Positions 7,109 through 16,139 of a stretch of 17,373 bases of DNA are shown one piece after another (the stretch's first letter is position 1; each line of letters opens with the position of its first letter). The stretch is taken from contig CAKPLV010000004.1 in the NCBI GenBank assembly GCA_934167735.1, forward strand, positions 1-17,373. Direction: 5' to 3'. Both the position numbers and the translations under genes were made by a program. The DNA comes from an uncultured Clostridia bacterium. GTDB lineage: Bacteria; Bacillota; Clostridia; TANB77; CAG-508. The notes beneath the pieces were generated by a model, which was not told the origin of the DNA, searched no databases, and was given only the letters and a program-made list of their open reading frames with translations.

Positions 7109-7579
7109 TTATATTGTATCGTCGTTTTCTATCCAATCAGATACTTCTTCTATTCTATAGTGTTCTTTGTCATCTCTCATAACAACTCTTTCTATTCCTG
7201 CATTTATTATCATTCTTTTACATAGTGTGCATGGTTTGTTATCTGATATATATTCTCCGTTTCTTTTATTTACTCCAACTAAATATAGTGTTGATCCTAA
7301 CATATCTTTTCTGTTTGAACTTATTATTGCATTTTGTTCACTATGAACAGATCTACATAGTTCAAATCCTGCACCGCTTGGAGTGTTATTTAATTTTCTT
7401 CTACAATAACCTAAATCTAAACAATTTTTTCTTCCTCTTGGTGCACCAGTATAACCTGTAGAAATAATTTCATCATTTTTTACAATTACACTTCCATAAT
7501 TGTTTCTCATACATGTTCCTCTTTGTAATACCGCTTCTGCAATGTCTAGGTAATAATTAATTTTATCAACTCTTTCCAT
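7109..7579 (-). CDS. dCMP deaminase / cytidine-deoxycytidylate deaminase family (ComEB-like)
   Basis: These zinc enzymes convert dCMP to dUMP, feeding thymidylate synthesis. The 156-residue product shows the deaminase zinc site: His79-Ser-Glu81 in CRSVHSEQNAI, and Cys117 and Cys120 in KPCTLCKRMIINAGIERVV. His79, Cys117 and Cys120 are expected to bind zinc and Glu81 to shuttle the proton. The usual HAE reads HSE here. The block GSVIVKNDEIISTGYTGAPRG is typical of bacterial dCMP deaminases (ComEB). I start at 7579 because AAAGGATGG is correctly spaced from this ATG; the ATG at 7588 overlaps that site. The gene begins 12 bases after uvrA and is probably co-transcribed with it. A related nucleoside-type deaminase cannot be excluded. 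Confidence 0.9.
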   Translation of the reverse strand: MERVDKINYYLDIAEAVLQRGTCMRNNYGSVIVKNDEIISTGYTGAPRGRKNCLDLGYCRRKLNNTPSGAGFELCRSVHSEQNAIISSNRKDMLGSTLYLVGVNKRNGEYISDNKPCTLCKRMIINAGIERVVMRDDKEHYRIEEVSDWIENDDTI

Positions 7580-7591
7580 ATTTACCATCCT

Positions 7592-10417
7592 TTATTCTAA
7601 ATATTTTTTTAAGAATTTTCCTGTATAGCTTCTGTCATTTCTTACAATTTGTTCTGGTGTTCCTACTGCAATAATTTCTCCTCCTGCTTCTCCACCTTCT
7701 GGTCCTAAGTCAATTATATAGTCACATGTTTTTATTAAGTCTAAATTATGTTCTATTACAATTATACTGTTTCCTGTATCTACTAATCTTTGTAATATAT
7801 CTATTAATCTGTGAACATCTGCTATGTGTAAACCTGTTGTTGGTTCATCAAGTATATAAAGAGTTTTTCCTGTAGCTCTTTTTGAAAGTTCTGTTGCAAG
7901 TTTTACACGTTGTGCTTCTCCTCCTGATAATGTTGTTGATGGTTGACCTAATTTTATATATCCTAATCCAACATCATATAATGTTTGAATTTTTTGTTTT
8001 ATTTTTGGAATGTTTTCAAAAAATTCTAGTGCTTCTTCAACAGTCATATCAAGTACTTCCGCTATATTTTTTTCTTTGTATCTAACCTCTAATGTTTCTC
8101 TATTATATCTTTTTCCTTTACAAACTTCACAAGGTACATATACATCTGGTAAAAAGTGCATTTCAATTTTATGAACTCCATCTCCATTACAGCTTTCACA
8201 TCTTCCTCCAGATACATTAAAACTAAATCTGCCTTTTTCATATCCTCTTAATTTTGCTTCATTTGTACCTGCAAAGATATCTCTTATTAAGTCAAATGCA
8301 CCTGTATATGTTGCTGGGTTTGAACGTGGTGTTCTTCCAATTGGAGATTGATCTATATTAATTATTTTATCAATATTATCTAATCCTTTTATTGATTTAC
8401 ATTTACCAGGTTTCTCACTTGCTCCATTTAACTTTTGAGCTATATTTTTGTATAATACTTCATTTATTAATGTACTTTTTCCTGATCCAGATACACCTGT
8501 TACACAAGTAAATACACCTAATGGAAATTTAACACTTATATTTTTTAAGTTGTTTTCTGTTGCACCTACAATTTCTATATTCTTTTTGTTTCCTTTTCTT
8601 CTTGTTTTTGGTACTGCTATTTTCTTTCTACCACTTAAGTAATCTCCTGTAATTGATCCTTTTACATTTTTAATTTCTTCAGCAGTTCCTTGTGCCATAA
8701 CATTTCCACCATGTACTCCTGCTCCTGGTCCAATATCTATTATTTGATCTGCGGCATACATTGTGTCTTCATCATGTTCTACAACAATTAATGTATTTCC
8801 TAAATCTCTTAATTTTTTTAGTGTTGCTATTAATTTATCATTATCTCTTTGATGTAATCCAATACTTGGTTCATCTAATATATATAATACTCCTGTAAGT
8901 CCTGAACCTATTTGTGTTGCAAGTCTTATACGTTGTGCTTCACCACCTGATAATGTTCCACTACTTCTTGATAATGTTAAATATTCTAATCCTACATCAA
9001 TTAAAAATTGTAATCTTGAATTTATTTCTTTTAAAATCATATCTGCTATCATTTTTTGTGTATCTGTTAATTCAATTTCTTTCAAGAATTTTTGTATTTG
9101 TTTTATTGACATTTCTGTCATTTCATTTATATTTATTCCATTTATTTTTATACTAAGTATTTCTTTTTTTAGTCTTGTTCCATTACATTCATCACAATGC
9201 ATATTACTCATATACATTTCATAGAAATCTCTCATTCCTTGAGATTTTGTTTCATTATGTCTTCTTTCTAGTGTTGGTATTACCCCTTCAAATGGTGTTT
9301 TAAATTTTCTAACTCCAAATGGTGATGCATATTCAAAATCTATTTCTTCTGTACCTGTTCCATATAAAATTTTCTTTAAAAAATCTTTTGGTAAATCTTT
9401 AATTTTCTTGTTTTTTATTTCAACACCATAATGTTTTCCTATACTTTCAAAATACATTTTGGCCATTGTGTCACCTTTTTTCATTGTGCTTGATCCAAAT
9501 GCTTTTACACCATCATATAGTGTTTTATCTTTGTCTGGAATTATAAGATCTTCATCCATTTTCATTAAATATCCTATTCCTGAACATTTTGGACATGCTC
9601 CATATGGATTATTGAATGAAAACATCCTTGGTGTTAATTCTGGAAAACTAAAGCCACATTCAGGACAAGCATAATTACAACTATATAATATTGGCTTTTC
9701 TCCTATTACATCTATTAAGACTAAGTTTTCTGCTTTTTTTAGTGCTACTTCAATTGATTCTGTAAGTCTTGCTTGTATATCAGGCTTTATTTTTAGTCTA
9801 TCTACAATTATTTCTATTTCATGTTTTTTATTTTTATCTAATTTTATTTCATCTGTTAGTTCATAGACTTCGCCATCTACTCTTACTCTAGCAAATCCAT
9901 CTTTTTGTAAATCTTCAAATAATTTTGTATATTCGCCTTTTCTTCCTCTTACCACTGGTGCTAATACTTGAATTCTTGTGTCTTCTGGTAATTTCATGAC
10001 ATTATCTACTATTTGGTCTATTGTCTGTTTTTCTATCTTTTTTCCACAATTTGGACAATATGGTTGACCAATTCTTGCATATAATAAACGTATATAATCA
10101 TATATTTCTGTAACTGTCCCTACTGTTGATCTTGGATTTTTTGAAGTTGTTTTTTGATCTATTGATATTGCAGGAGAAAGTCCTTCTATTGATTCTACAT
10201 CTGGTTTTTCCATTAATCCTAAGAATTGCCTTGCATATGAAGATAAACTTTCTACATATCTTCTTTGCCCTTCTGCATACAATGTATCAAATGCTAATGA
10301 AGATTTTCCTGAACCAGACAATCCAGTTATTACTACTAGTTTATCTCTTGGTATTTCAAGATTTATATTTTTTAAATTATGTTCTTTTGCACCTTTTATT
10401 ATTATTTTGTCATTCAT
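7592..10417 (-). CDS. uvrA: Excinuclease ABC subunit A
   Basis: UvrA is the damage-sensing ATPase of nucleotide excision repair and loads UvrB. The 941-residue protein has the full family length and two ABC modules. Walker A sites are GLSGSGKS (32-39) and GVSGSGKS (641-648), signatures LSGGEAQR (489-496 and 830-837), and Walker B LYILDE (511-516 and 853-858). Zinc-binding cysteines are C251, C254, C275, C278 and C740, C743, C763, C766. A further CPNCG pair at 121-124 is also normal for the family. A GGGGG ribosome binding site precedes ATG 10417. It has its own promoter at 10472-10500. Unusually for this neighbourhood, uvrB is not directly adjacent: a small plus-strand gene lies between them. 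Confidence 0.99.
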   Translation of the reverse strand: MNDKIIIKGAKEHNLKNINLEIPRDKLVVITGLSGSGKSSLAFDTLYAEGQRRYVESLSSYARQFLGLMEKPDVESIEGLSPAISIDQKTTSKNPRSTVGTVTEIYDYIRLLYARIGQPYCPNCGKKIEKQTIDQIVDNVMKLPEDTRIQVLAPVVRGRKGEYTKLFEDLQKDGFARVRVDGEVYELTDEIKLDKNKKHEIEIIVDRLKIKPDIQARLTESIEVALKKAENLVLIDVIGEKPILYSCNYACPECGFSFPELTPRMFSFNNPYGACPKCSGIGYLMKMDEDLIIPDKDKTLYDGVKAFGSSTMKKGDTMAKMYFESIGKHYGVEIKNKKIKDLPKDFLKKILYGTGTEEIDFEYASPFGVRKFKTPFEGVIPTLERRHNETKSQGMRDFYEMYMSNMHCDECNGTRLKKEILSIKINGININEMTEMSIKQIQKFLKEIELTDTQKMIADMILKEINSRLQFLIDVGLEYLTLSRSSGTLSGGEAQRIRLATQIGSGLTGVLYILDEPSIGLHQRDNDKLIATLKKLRDLGNTLIVVEHDEDTMYAADQIIDIGPGAGVHGGNVMAQGTAEEIKNVKGSITGDYLSGRKKIAVPKTRRKGNKKNIEIVGATENNLKNISVKFPLGVFTCVTGVSGSGKSTLINEVLYKNIAQKLNGASEKPGKCKSIKGLDNIDKIINIDQSPIGRTPRSNPATYTGAFDLIRDIFAGTNEAKLRGYEKGRFSFNVSGGRCESCNGDGVHKIEMHFLPDVYVPCEVCKGKRYNRETLEVRYKEKNIAEVLDMTVEEALEFFENIPKIKQKIQTLYDVGLGYIKLGQPSTTLSGGEAQRVKLATELSKRATGKTLYILDEPTTGLHIADVHRLIDILQRLVDTGNSIIVIEHNLDLIKTCDYIIDLGPEGGEAGGEIIAVGTPEQIVRNDRSYTGKFLKKYLE

Positions 10418-10471
10418 TTTTTGCCCCCTAATTTTAAAATTCCTTCATTCCCTTTTTCATTTGACATTCTT

Positions 10472-10500
10472 ATTTTATCACATACATTATGTTTAGTCAA
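10472..10500 (-). promoter_or_regulatory. Promoter of uvrA with an overlapping inverted repeat
   Basis: The minus strand reads TTGACT (10495-10500), 17 bases, TAAAAT (10472-10477). The -35 is flanked by ATGTTT (10489-10494) and AAACAT (10500-10505), a 6-base inverted repeat that could be an operator. No GAAC-N4-GTTC LexA box of the Bacillus/Clostridium type is visible here. Confidence 0.75.
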
Positions 10501-10533
10501 AACATTTTTTCTCCAATTTATTTTATGTAACTC

Positions 10534-10562
10534 TTTACTTATAGCATTTTTTGATGTATAAT
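10534..10562 (+). promoter_or_regulatory. Promoter of the small plus-strand gene
   Basis: TTTACT (10534-10539), 17 bases, TATAAT (10557-10562). It diverges from the uvrA promoter, whose -35 lies about 30 bases to the left. The expected leader is about 32 bases and carries a strong AAGGAGGT. Confidence 0.7.
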
Positions 10563-10601
10563 AATCTATGCATTAAATTTTATATTTAAGGAGGTCACCT
10601 T

Positions 10602-10799
10602 ATGTTTGCGTATTCATCAAGAAAAGACAGAAATGAACAGGCACTCGAAAACTTTATCAACTCATCTGCCACCACTTTAAATCTCATGCTTTACAGCGGA
10701 GAAATTAGATCCTTACGGAAGAAATTTCCACAGGTCTTGATAACTGAAAATAACAAAGGTGCAAATGAACTGTACAGCTGTACAGTTACCAAAAACTAA
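10602..10799 (+). CDS. Small orphan protein, 65 aa, between uvrB and uvrA
   Basis: I do not recognise this protein. It is 65 residues, mixed polar, with no membrane segment or signal peptide. It has a basic start (SSRKDRNEQALENFINSS) and a C-terminal half RSLRKKFPQVLITENNKGAN ending LYSCTVTKN. It looks real: a promoter, a perfectly placed AAGGAGGT seven bases before the ATG, and a hairpin terminator right after the stop. By my count about 36% of its bases are G or C, clearly above the surrounding genes. It uses C-ending codons (ACC, ATC, CTC, AAC) that the neighbours mostly avoid, which suggests a different origin or selection. It is transcribed toward uvrB and away from uvrA. A 20-bp palindrome lies in its 3' end. 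No role can be assigned. Confidence 0.8.
   Translation: MFAYSSRKDRNEQALENFINSSATTLNLMLYSGEIRSLRKKFPQVLITENNKGANELYSCTVTKN
10768..10787. repeat. Perfect 20-bp palindrome made of two tandem CTGTACAG units
   Basis: The 8-base palindrome CTGTACAG occurs twice back to back (10770-10777, 10778-10785), flanked by AA and TT to make a perfect 20-bp palindrome. It codes for the LYSCTV part of the small gene. It also fits the CTGT-N8-ACAG form of proteobacterial LexA sites, which is not the form expected in Firmicutes. Confidence 0.85.
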
Positions 10800-10801
10800 C
10801 T

Positions 10802-10831
10802 AAAAGAGGATCACAATTGTGATCCTTTTTT
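10802..10831. terminator. Bidirectional terminator between the small gene and uvrB
   Basis: A perfect 18-bp palindrome from GGATCACAA to TTGTGATCC (10808-10825) is followed by six T on the plus strand and by a shorter CTCTTTTA tract on the minus strand. The plus-strand T run overlaps the uvrB stop codon, so the two convergent genes share one very compact terminator. Confidence 0.85.
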
Positions 10832-12785
10832 ACAATAATTTTTCTAATTCTTTTATTTTATCTCTAAGCTCTGCCGCTTTTTCAAATTCCATTTCTCCTG
10901 CAAATTTTAACATTTCATCTGTTAATTTATTTATTGTTTCTTTAATATCTTCTTCTTTTTCAAATTTATATTCAACACCAACATCTTCTGTTTGTATTGC
11001 TTTTATTGAATCTCTTATTGATTTCTTTATTGTTTTTGGAACTATGTTATGTTCTTTATTGTATGCCTCTTGTATTGCACGTCTTCTGTTTGTTTCTCTT
11101 ATTGCTTTTTCCATTGAATCTGTTAATTCATCAGCATACATAATAACTGTTCCTTCTGTATTTCTTGCTGCACGTCCTATTGTTTGAATTAATGAACGCT
11201 CTGAACGCAAAAATCCTTCTTTATCTGCATCTAGAATTGCAACTAATGATACTTCTGGAATGTCCAAACCTTCTCTTAATAAGTTTATTCCGACAAGTAC
11301 ATCAAATTCTCCAAGTCTTAATTTTCGTATTATTTCCATTCTTTCTAATGCTTTTGTGTCTGAATGCATATAATTTACTTTAATATCCATTTCTTTTAAA
11401 TATGATGTTAAATCTTCTGCCATTTTTTTAGTTAATGTTGTTACTAATACTCTTTCTTGTCTTTCAACTCTTATTCTTATTTGTTCTATTAAATCATCTA
11501 TTTGATTGGTAACTGGTTTTACTTCTATTTTTGGATCTAATAATCCTGTAGGTCTTATTATTTGTTCAACTACATTGTTTCCTGAATGTTCTTTTTCATA
11601 GTCTGCTGGTGTTGCACTAACAAATACAACTTGATTTATTTTTTTCTCAAATTCATCAAATGTCAATGGTCTGTTATCATATGCTGATGGAAGTCTAAAT
11701 CCATACTTGACTAATGAATCTTTTCTTGCTTTATCTCCATTATACATTGCCTTTACTTGTGGAATTGTTGCATGTGATTCATCTATTAATAACAAGAAAT
11801 CATTAGGAAAATAATCAAATAATGTATATGGTGGACTTCCTGGTTCTCGTCCACTCATATGTCTTGAATAATTTTCTATTCCTTGACAAAATCCTGTTTC
11901 TTTCATCATTTCTATATCAAAATTTGTTCTTTCTTGAATACGTTGTGCTTCAATTAATTTATTTTGATCTTTGAAATATTTAATTCTTTCTTCAAGTTCT
12001 TCTTCAATTGTTACAATGGCTCTTTCCATTTTAGCTTTATTTGTTACATATTGTGATGCTGGTGGTATTAATACATGCATTCTTGTTCCTGTTGCTTTTC
12101 CTGTTAATGGATTTATTTCAGATATTTTTTCAATCTCATCTCCCCAAAATTCAACTCTTAATGCTGATTCACTTTGTGATGATGGATATATTTCTAAAAT
12201 GTCTCCTTTGGCTCTGAATGTTCCTCTTTTGAAGTCTATTTCATTTCTTGCATATTGCATGCTTACCAATTTTTTCATTATGTCATCTCTAGATTTTTCC
12301 ATCCCAGGTCTTAATGATAACATCATTTCTTGGTAATCTTCCGGATCTCCTAATCCATATATACATGATACTGATGCTACAATTATTACATCTCTTGTTT
12401 CAAATAATGATAGTGTTGCAGAATGACGCAATTTATCAATTTCATCATTTATTGATGCATCTTTTTCTATATAAGTATCTGATTGCACTATATAACTTTC
12501 TGGTTGATAGTAATCATAATAACTTACAAAGTATTCAACTCTGTTCTCTGGAAAAAACTCTTTGAATTCAGAATATAGCTGTCCAGCTAGGGTCTTATTA
12601 TGTGCTAAAACAAGAGTTGGTCTTTGTGTTTTGGCTATTATATTCGCCATTGTAAATGTTTTTCCTGATCCAGTTACTCCTAGAAGTGTCTGGAATTTCT
12701 TGCCTTCTTCTATTCCTTTTGATAAATATTCTATTGCTTCTGGTTGATCACCTGTTGGCTTAAATTCTGAGTGTAATTTAAACAT
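10830..12785 (-). CDS. uvrB: Excinuclease ABC subunit B
   Basis: UvrB verifies DNA damage and forms the pre-incision complex with UvrA, then recruits UvrC. The 651-residue protein is full length. Helicase motif I is GVTGSGKT (36-43). The damage-probing beta-hairpin region [15 protein letters not shown] spans 85-99. LLIDESHAT carries the DEAD-like motif II. The segments [20 protein letters not shown] and QTIGRAARN hold motifs V and VI. The C-terminal UVR domain ([20 protein letters not shown]), which contacts UvrC, is intact. GGAGG lies before ATG 12785. The gene has its own promoter at 12825-12853 and ends against the bidirectional terminator shared with the small plus-strand gene. In many Firmicutes uvrB and uvrA are adjacent in one operon; here they are split. 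Confidence 0.99.
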   Translation of the reverse strand: MFKLHSEFKPTGDQPEAIEYLSKGIEEGKKFQTLLGVTGSGKTFTMANIIAKTQRPTLVLAHNKTLAGQLYSEFKEFFPENRVEYFVSYYDYYQPESYIVQSDTYIEKDASINDEIDKLRHSATLSLFETRDVIIVASVSCIYGLGDPEDYQEMMLSLRPGMEKSRDDIMKKLVSMQYARNEIDFKRGTFRAKGDILEIYPSSQSESALRVEFWGDEIEKISEINPLTGKATGTRMHVLIPPASQYVTNKAKMERAIVTIEEELEERIKYFKDQNKLIEAQRIQERTNFDIEMMKETGFCQGIENYSRHMSGREPGSPPYTLFDYFPNDFLLLIDESHATIPQVKAMYNGDKARKDSLVKYGFRLPSAYDNRPLTFDEFEKKINQVVFVSATPADYEKEHSGNNVVEQIIRPTGLLDPKIEVKPVTNQIDDLIEQIRIRVERQERVLVTTLTKKMAEDLTSYLKEMDIKVNYMHSDTKALERMEIIRKLRLGEFDVLVGINLLREGLDIPEVSLVAILDADKEGFLRSERSLIQTIGRAARNTEGTVIMYADELTDSMEKAIRETNRRRAIQEAYNKEHNIVPKTIKKSIRDSIKAIQTEDVGVEYKFEKEEDIKETINKLTDEMLKFAGEMEFEKAAELRDKIKELEKLL

Positions 12786-12824
12786 TTTTCCTCCATTTTT
12801 TATTATCTATTCTTCTATTATTAT

Positions 12825-12853
12825 TTTATATCATAAAAGCTAATAATTATCAA
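12825..12853 (-). promoter_or_regulatory. Promoter of uvrB
   Basis: The minus strand reads TTGATA (12848-12853), 17 bases, TATAAA (12825-12830), six bases after the stop codon of the gene before it. No LexA-type GAAC-N4-GTTC box is seen between it and the uvrB start. Confidence 0.65.
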
Positions 12854-12858
12854 CTTTC

Positions 12859-14499
12859 TCATTGCTTTATCCAATTTTCCCCATTATCATTAGAACAATA
12901 TGTCTTATAATCTCCTCCATTATAGTCTCCATCAGAACCTTGTGAAATCTTCATATATATTGTTCCATTTTCAACAGTTGGTAAATTATAATAGTCATAT
13001 ATATCACTTGTTTCTACTACAAGCTCCTCAAAATTATAGCCACCATCTCTTGTAATGTACATTGTTGACTTTTCTCCTCCAACAGATGGCATAGACAAAA
13101 ATCCAACTTTTTCATTTACAAATTTGAATTGTGTAGATGTTCTAAAAATCTTTTCTTCATCACCTATTCCATAAAATATATTTGTCCAAGTTAGTCCACC
13201 ATCTTCTGTTTGGCATAATTCTCCAAAAGCTTGTCCTCCAAGTGCTACATCTTCGAATTTTAACATATATCCTATTTTTGAATTTATAAATTGTACACCT
13301 TCAATTGTAAAATCATTTTCTATTTCAGTTGTATTCCATGTTTCACCTTTATCATCTGAATATACTAAATATCTCTTATCATCTTTAATATAATAGAAAA
13401 TTATTTTTTCTTCAGATATTTGATAATTATTTTCCTTATATGAATCTTGCATATTTGAAAAATCACCAGGAACTTCAATAACATCTTTTCCGTCTAAGCT
13501 AACATATAAAATACCATTTTGAATTTTAAAATCATTTTTTGCAACACTAACAACATTATAATTGCTTAGATCATTAGCATTTTTATATGTCATACAATAT
13601 AAAGATTCTAATTTTGTTTTATCCATTGAAACTTCAACAAGAGTAATAGTTCCATCTTTTTTTATAATATTTGTTTTGTCATCTATTTTACAATTTTTAT
13701 CTAACCCAATTACATATTTAGGTACTTCATTTTTATATAATACAAGCGCTATTGTTCCATATTGTTTACATTTATCATATTCAAAAAGTTCGCTCTTTCC
13801 ATCTTTAGTTATTTTTATTCCTTTGCTGTCAACTAACATTTGCGTTGGTTTTCCATTTGTTGTGAATACTTGCCAATTTCCTAATAAAGAATTTGCTACA
13901 TAATAATATGAAATCCCATCTCCTCTATCTCCATATGTTACAACATATTCTCTTAATCTATTATTATTGTCCTTGTATGTTATTCCACATATATCGTTTT
14001 CTATCCATTGTTTTTTTATTTTTCCAGTTACTTCATGATCAAATTGTTCATTTTCTTTTGCAAATATAAATAATTTTGCATTTTTATACAATTTAATTGC
14101 CCCTGTATCTTTATCTATCTTTAGCACTAATTCGTTTGAAAAGTCTCTTGAAAAACTAACAATACTTTTATTTTTTAATCCATTGTTACACATGAATGCA
14201 ATATTCATTATTGTTAATATTACTGCAATAGTACCAATTATTACATTTACCTTTTTCTTTTTTATTAAGAATACTACACTACTTATTGCTGATAATAATA
14301 TTATTTGGTTTATTATATATTCCATTACATCTGTAACGTATTCGTAATTATGTCTTTTCAAAATGATTAAATAAACAATTTGTAATATTAGTGAAATTAT
14401 AAATATTATTATTGAAGTAATTCCTATTCCTTTTTTTATTTTTTCTATTTTCTCTTTTCTTTTTTCTTTTATGAGATTTCCAAACTTTTTATTTTCCAT
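12859..14499 (-). CDS. Membrane protein with four Asp-box (BNR) motifs
   Basis: I do not recognise a named family. The 546-residue protein has a very basic N-terminus (KEKRKEKIEKIKKG), three predicted membrane helices (about 24-47, 63-80, 84-104) and an extracytoplasmic region of about 440 residues. The last third carries four Asp-box motifs of the S-x-D-x-G-x-x-W type: SDDKGETW (381-388), TEDGGLTW (431-438), TRDGGYNF (483-490) and SNDNGENW (536-543). They are spaced 50 to 53 residues apart, as in sialidase-like or photosystem-stability-factor-like beta-propellers. The earlier half may form more blades without the motif. No sialidase catalytic set can be claimed. GAAGGAG precedes ATG 14499. 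The gene is monocistronic, with a promoter at 14529-14557. A surface-exposed binding or envelope role is inference. Confidence 0.85.
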   Translation of the reverse strand: MENKKFGNLIKEKRKEKIEKIKKGIGITSIIIFIISLILQIVYLIILKRHNYEYVTDVMEYIINQIILLSAISSVVFLIKKKKVNVIIGTIAVILTIMNIAFMCNNGLKNKSIVSFSRDFSNELVLKIDKDTGAIKLYKNAKLFIFAKENEQFDHEVTGKIKKQWIENDICGITYKDNNNRLREYVVTYGDRGDGISYYYVANSLLGNWQVFTTNGKPTQMLVDSKGIKITKDGKSELFEYDKCKQYGTIALVLYKNEVPKYVIGLDKNCKIDDKTNIIKKDGTITLVEVSMDKTKLESLYCMTYKNANDLSNYNVVSVAKNDFKIQNGILYVSLDGKDVIEVPGDFSNMQDSYKENNYQISEEKIIFYYIKDDKRYLVYSDDKGETWNTTEIENDFTIEGVQFINSKIGYMLKFEDVALGGQAFGELCQTEDGGLTWTNIFYGIGDEEKIFRTSTQFKFVNEKVGFLSMPSVGGEKSTMYITRDGGYNFEELVVETSDIYDYYNLPTVENGTIYMKISQGSDGDYNGGDYKTYCSNDNGENWIKQ

Positions 14500-14528
14500 T
14501 TCTTTTCTCCTTCAAAAAATTTATAAAA

Positions 14529-14557
14529 ATAGTATCATTTTTCTTGTATTTTTGCAA
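14529..14557 (-). promoter_or_regulatory. Promoter of the Asp-box membrane protein
   Basis: The minus strand reads TTGCAA (14552-14557), 17 bases, TACTAT (14529-14534), four of six matches in each box. It starts about 30 bases upstream of the gene and lies after the terminator of the preceding operon. Confidence 0.5.
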
Positions 14558-14588
14558 TCGACTGTTGGTAGATTTGTTCTTATATCAT

Positions 14589-14626
14589 AAAAAAAGCCCT
14601 TTATTTCTATATAGAAACAAAGAACT
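14589..14626 (-). terminator. Rho-independent terminator after the HAD gene
   Basis: The arms 14595-14609 and 14612-14626 pair over up to 15 positions with three G-U pairs around a TATA-like tip, followed on the minus strand by seven T (14589-14595). It begins about ten bases after the HAD stop and closes the hydrolase-HAD operon. Confidence 0.85.
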
Positions 14627-14635
14627 AAATTTATT

Positions 14636-15130
14636 TTATAAGACAAGATCATCATCATCTTTTTGTTTTATTCTTCCTAATCTTTGAACAATTTGGTCTA
14701 CATCACTTCTTTGTAACCCATCTCCGAAGCCTTTTCCATTTCCAGTTGATATCTTTATTAGTTTTTTCATTAATGCTTCATCATAAGATTGAAATATTTC
14801 ATCATCTAAAATAACAAAATCTTCTGTACCAGGATTATCTGCTAACCATTGTTTTATTTCTTTTCCACGAATGTTATTAATAAATGGTGTTAAGTCAACT
14901 GGAATTTGTAGGTCACGCAATAATTGCGTTAGTAATCTGCCACTTCTTGTATATCTGGCAGATGCTGTTATTACAACTTTTGCACCTGTTTCGTCAACAG
15001 CTTTTTTCAGCAACTTTACCTTTCCTATATCAACATCACTTTCAACTCCATCAGTATATAGCCATTTCATATTGTCAAAATATTCATCAGAATTTAATAC
15101 TCCATCTTTATCTAAAAAAATAACTTTCAT
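14636..15130 (-). CDS. HAD-fold protein, resembling the HAD domain of Swiss-army-knife RNA repair proteins
   Basis: The 164-residue protein is a compact HAD-superfamily domain, cytoplasmic, with no cap domain visible. Motif I is FLDKDGVLN, with the nucleophile Asp7 and general acid Asp9. Motif II is likely VVITASARY (52-60). The conserved RGKEIKQWL is at about 89-96 and the last acidic motif is FVILDD (105-110). The order LDxDGVLN, TGAKVVITxS, TPFI..RGKEIKQWL, VILDD matches the HAD_SAK-type domains. The family is known from fusions in RNA repair enzymes but also occurs alone; the substrate of stand-alone members is not established. The tail KQKDDDD is unusually acidic. I start at 15130 with AAAGGGAG before it; the open frame could be read six codons longer from a TTG. 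It lies 24 bases after the alpha/beta hydrolase, in one operon. Confidence 0.82.
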   Translation of the reverse strand: MKVIFLDKDGVLNSDEYFDNMKWLYTDGVESDVDIGKVKLLKKAVDETGAKVVITASARYTRSGRLLTQLLRDLQIPVDLTPFINNIRGKEIKQWLADNPGTEDFVILDDEIFQSYDEALMKKLIKISTGNGKGFGDGLQRSDVDQIVQRLGRIKQKDDDDLVL

Positions 15131-15154
15131 TACTACTCCCTTTAACAAATTGTT

Positions 15155-16054
15155 TTATAAAAATTTTAATATATCTTCATAAACAATTTTGTTATTTTCT
15201 TCATTTAATATTTCATGTTTCATATTATCATATAATTTACTACTTATATTTTCATATCCTATGTTTTTTAGGAAGTCTTGTGCTTTGTACCAGTCTTTTT
15301 CTGATATTATTACAGGATCTTCTCTTCCTGCAATAAAATATATTGGTAATTTCAAGTTTTTCTTTTGATAAATTTTTTCATTATATATATCAATCATTAG
15401 TCTAACTATATTTTCATATCCATTTAAAGTATATTCGTACTGACATAGTTCGTCTTTATTATATTTTTCAACAATATCTTTATTATTACAAATCCAACTG
15501 TTTTGAACTTGTCCTTTTTTATCATAGCCTTTAAACATTATCTTTTTCAATGATTTACTATGATATTTTTCTCCTTTGACTGTTTTCATTATTTTTATAA
15601 TAGCAAGTCCTGCTTTTGCACCTTTGTTTTGACTTGGAGAACCACATACAATTAATTTGTCAATTTCATCATCATATTTTGCAATAAATTTTCTTACTAT
15701 CATTGATCCCATACTATGACCAAATAAAATGATTTTCTTGTTTTTAAATCTTTCTTTTAAATATTTTGTTATTTGATAAACATCTTCAACAACTGCTTCA
15801 GCTTTATCATCATAAAAATATCCTAAATCTTCATCTTTTCTTATACTTTTTCCATGTCCTCTATGGTCATGAATTATGCTAACATAATTGTTTTCTGCTA
15901 GATATTTCATAAGGTCTATATATCTTTCTTTGTGCTCATTCATTCCATGTACTAATTGTACTATTCCTTTTATTTCACCTTCAGGAATAACCATTATGCA
16001 ATCTAATTCTAATTTATCAACTTCTGAAGTTAGTTTTATTTTTTCTTCTTTCAT
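15155..16054 (-). CDS. Alpha/beta hydrolase, serine aminopeptidase S33 / lysophospholipase-like
   Basis: The 299-residue protein is a cytoplasmic serine hydrolase of the Hydrolase_4 (monoglyceride-lipase-like) group. The oxyanion segment is LVHGMNEHKERY (35-45). HDHRGHGKS (62-70) is typical of the group. The nucleophile elbow is GHSMG with Ser114. The rest of the triad is Asp246 (AGREDPV) and His280 (NMKHEIL). Substrates in this group include lysophospholipids, monoglycerides and other esters; this one's cannot be told. I start at 16054, where AAGGAGGTCAACT leads to ATG; the frame opens 11 codons earlier, but that part overlaps the ribosome binding site and promoter. It has its own promoter at 16078-16106 and heads an operon with the HAD-fold gene, which may suggest a shared small-molecule or lipid step. 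Confidence 0.9.
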   Translation of the reverse strand: MKEEKIKLTSEVDKLELDCIMVIPEGEIKGIVQLVHGMNEHKERYIDLMKYLAENNYVSIIHDHRGHGKSIRKDEDLGYFYDDKAEAVVEDVYQITKYLKERFKNKKIILFGHSMGSMIVRKFIAKYDDEIDKLIVCGSPSQNKGAKAGLAIIKIMKTVKGEKYHSKSLKKIMFKGYDKKGQVQNSWICNNKDIVEKYNKDELCQYEYTLNGYENIVRLMIDIYNEKIYQKKNLKLPIYFIAGREDPVIISEKDWYKAQDFLKNIGYENISSKLYDNMKHEILNEENNKIVYEDILKFL

Positions 16055-16077
16055 AGTTGACCTCCTTACATACTTAT

Positions 16078-16106
16078 TATATACCACATTTTTAATTATT
16101 TTTCAA
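16078..16106 (-). promoter_or_regulatory. Promoter of the hydrolase-HAD operon
   Basis: The minus strand reads TTGAAA (16101-16106), 17 bases, TATATA (16078-16083). An overlapping TATAAT (16076-16081) at 19 bases is the alternative -10. The leader to the hydrolase start is short, about 15 to 20 bases. Confidence 0.6.
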
Positions 16107-16139
16107 ATACAGTTAAATAAATTCAATACCGTTTATCAC

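Noticed and set aside
10418..10601. Possible small RNA gene in the uvrA upstream gap
   Set aside because: The gap is explained by two divergent promoters and leaders; no terminator or strong hairpin supports an extra RNA.
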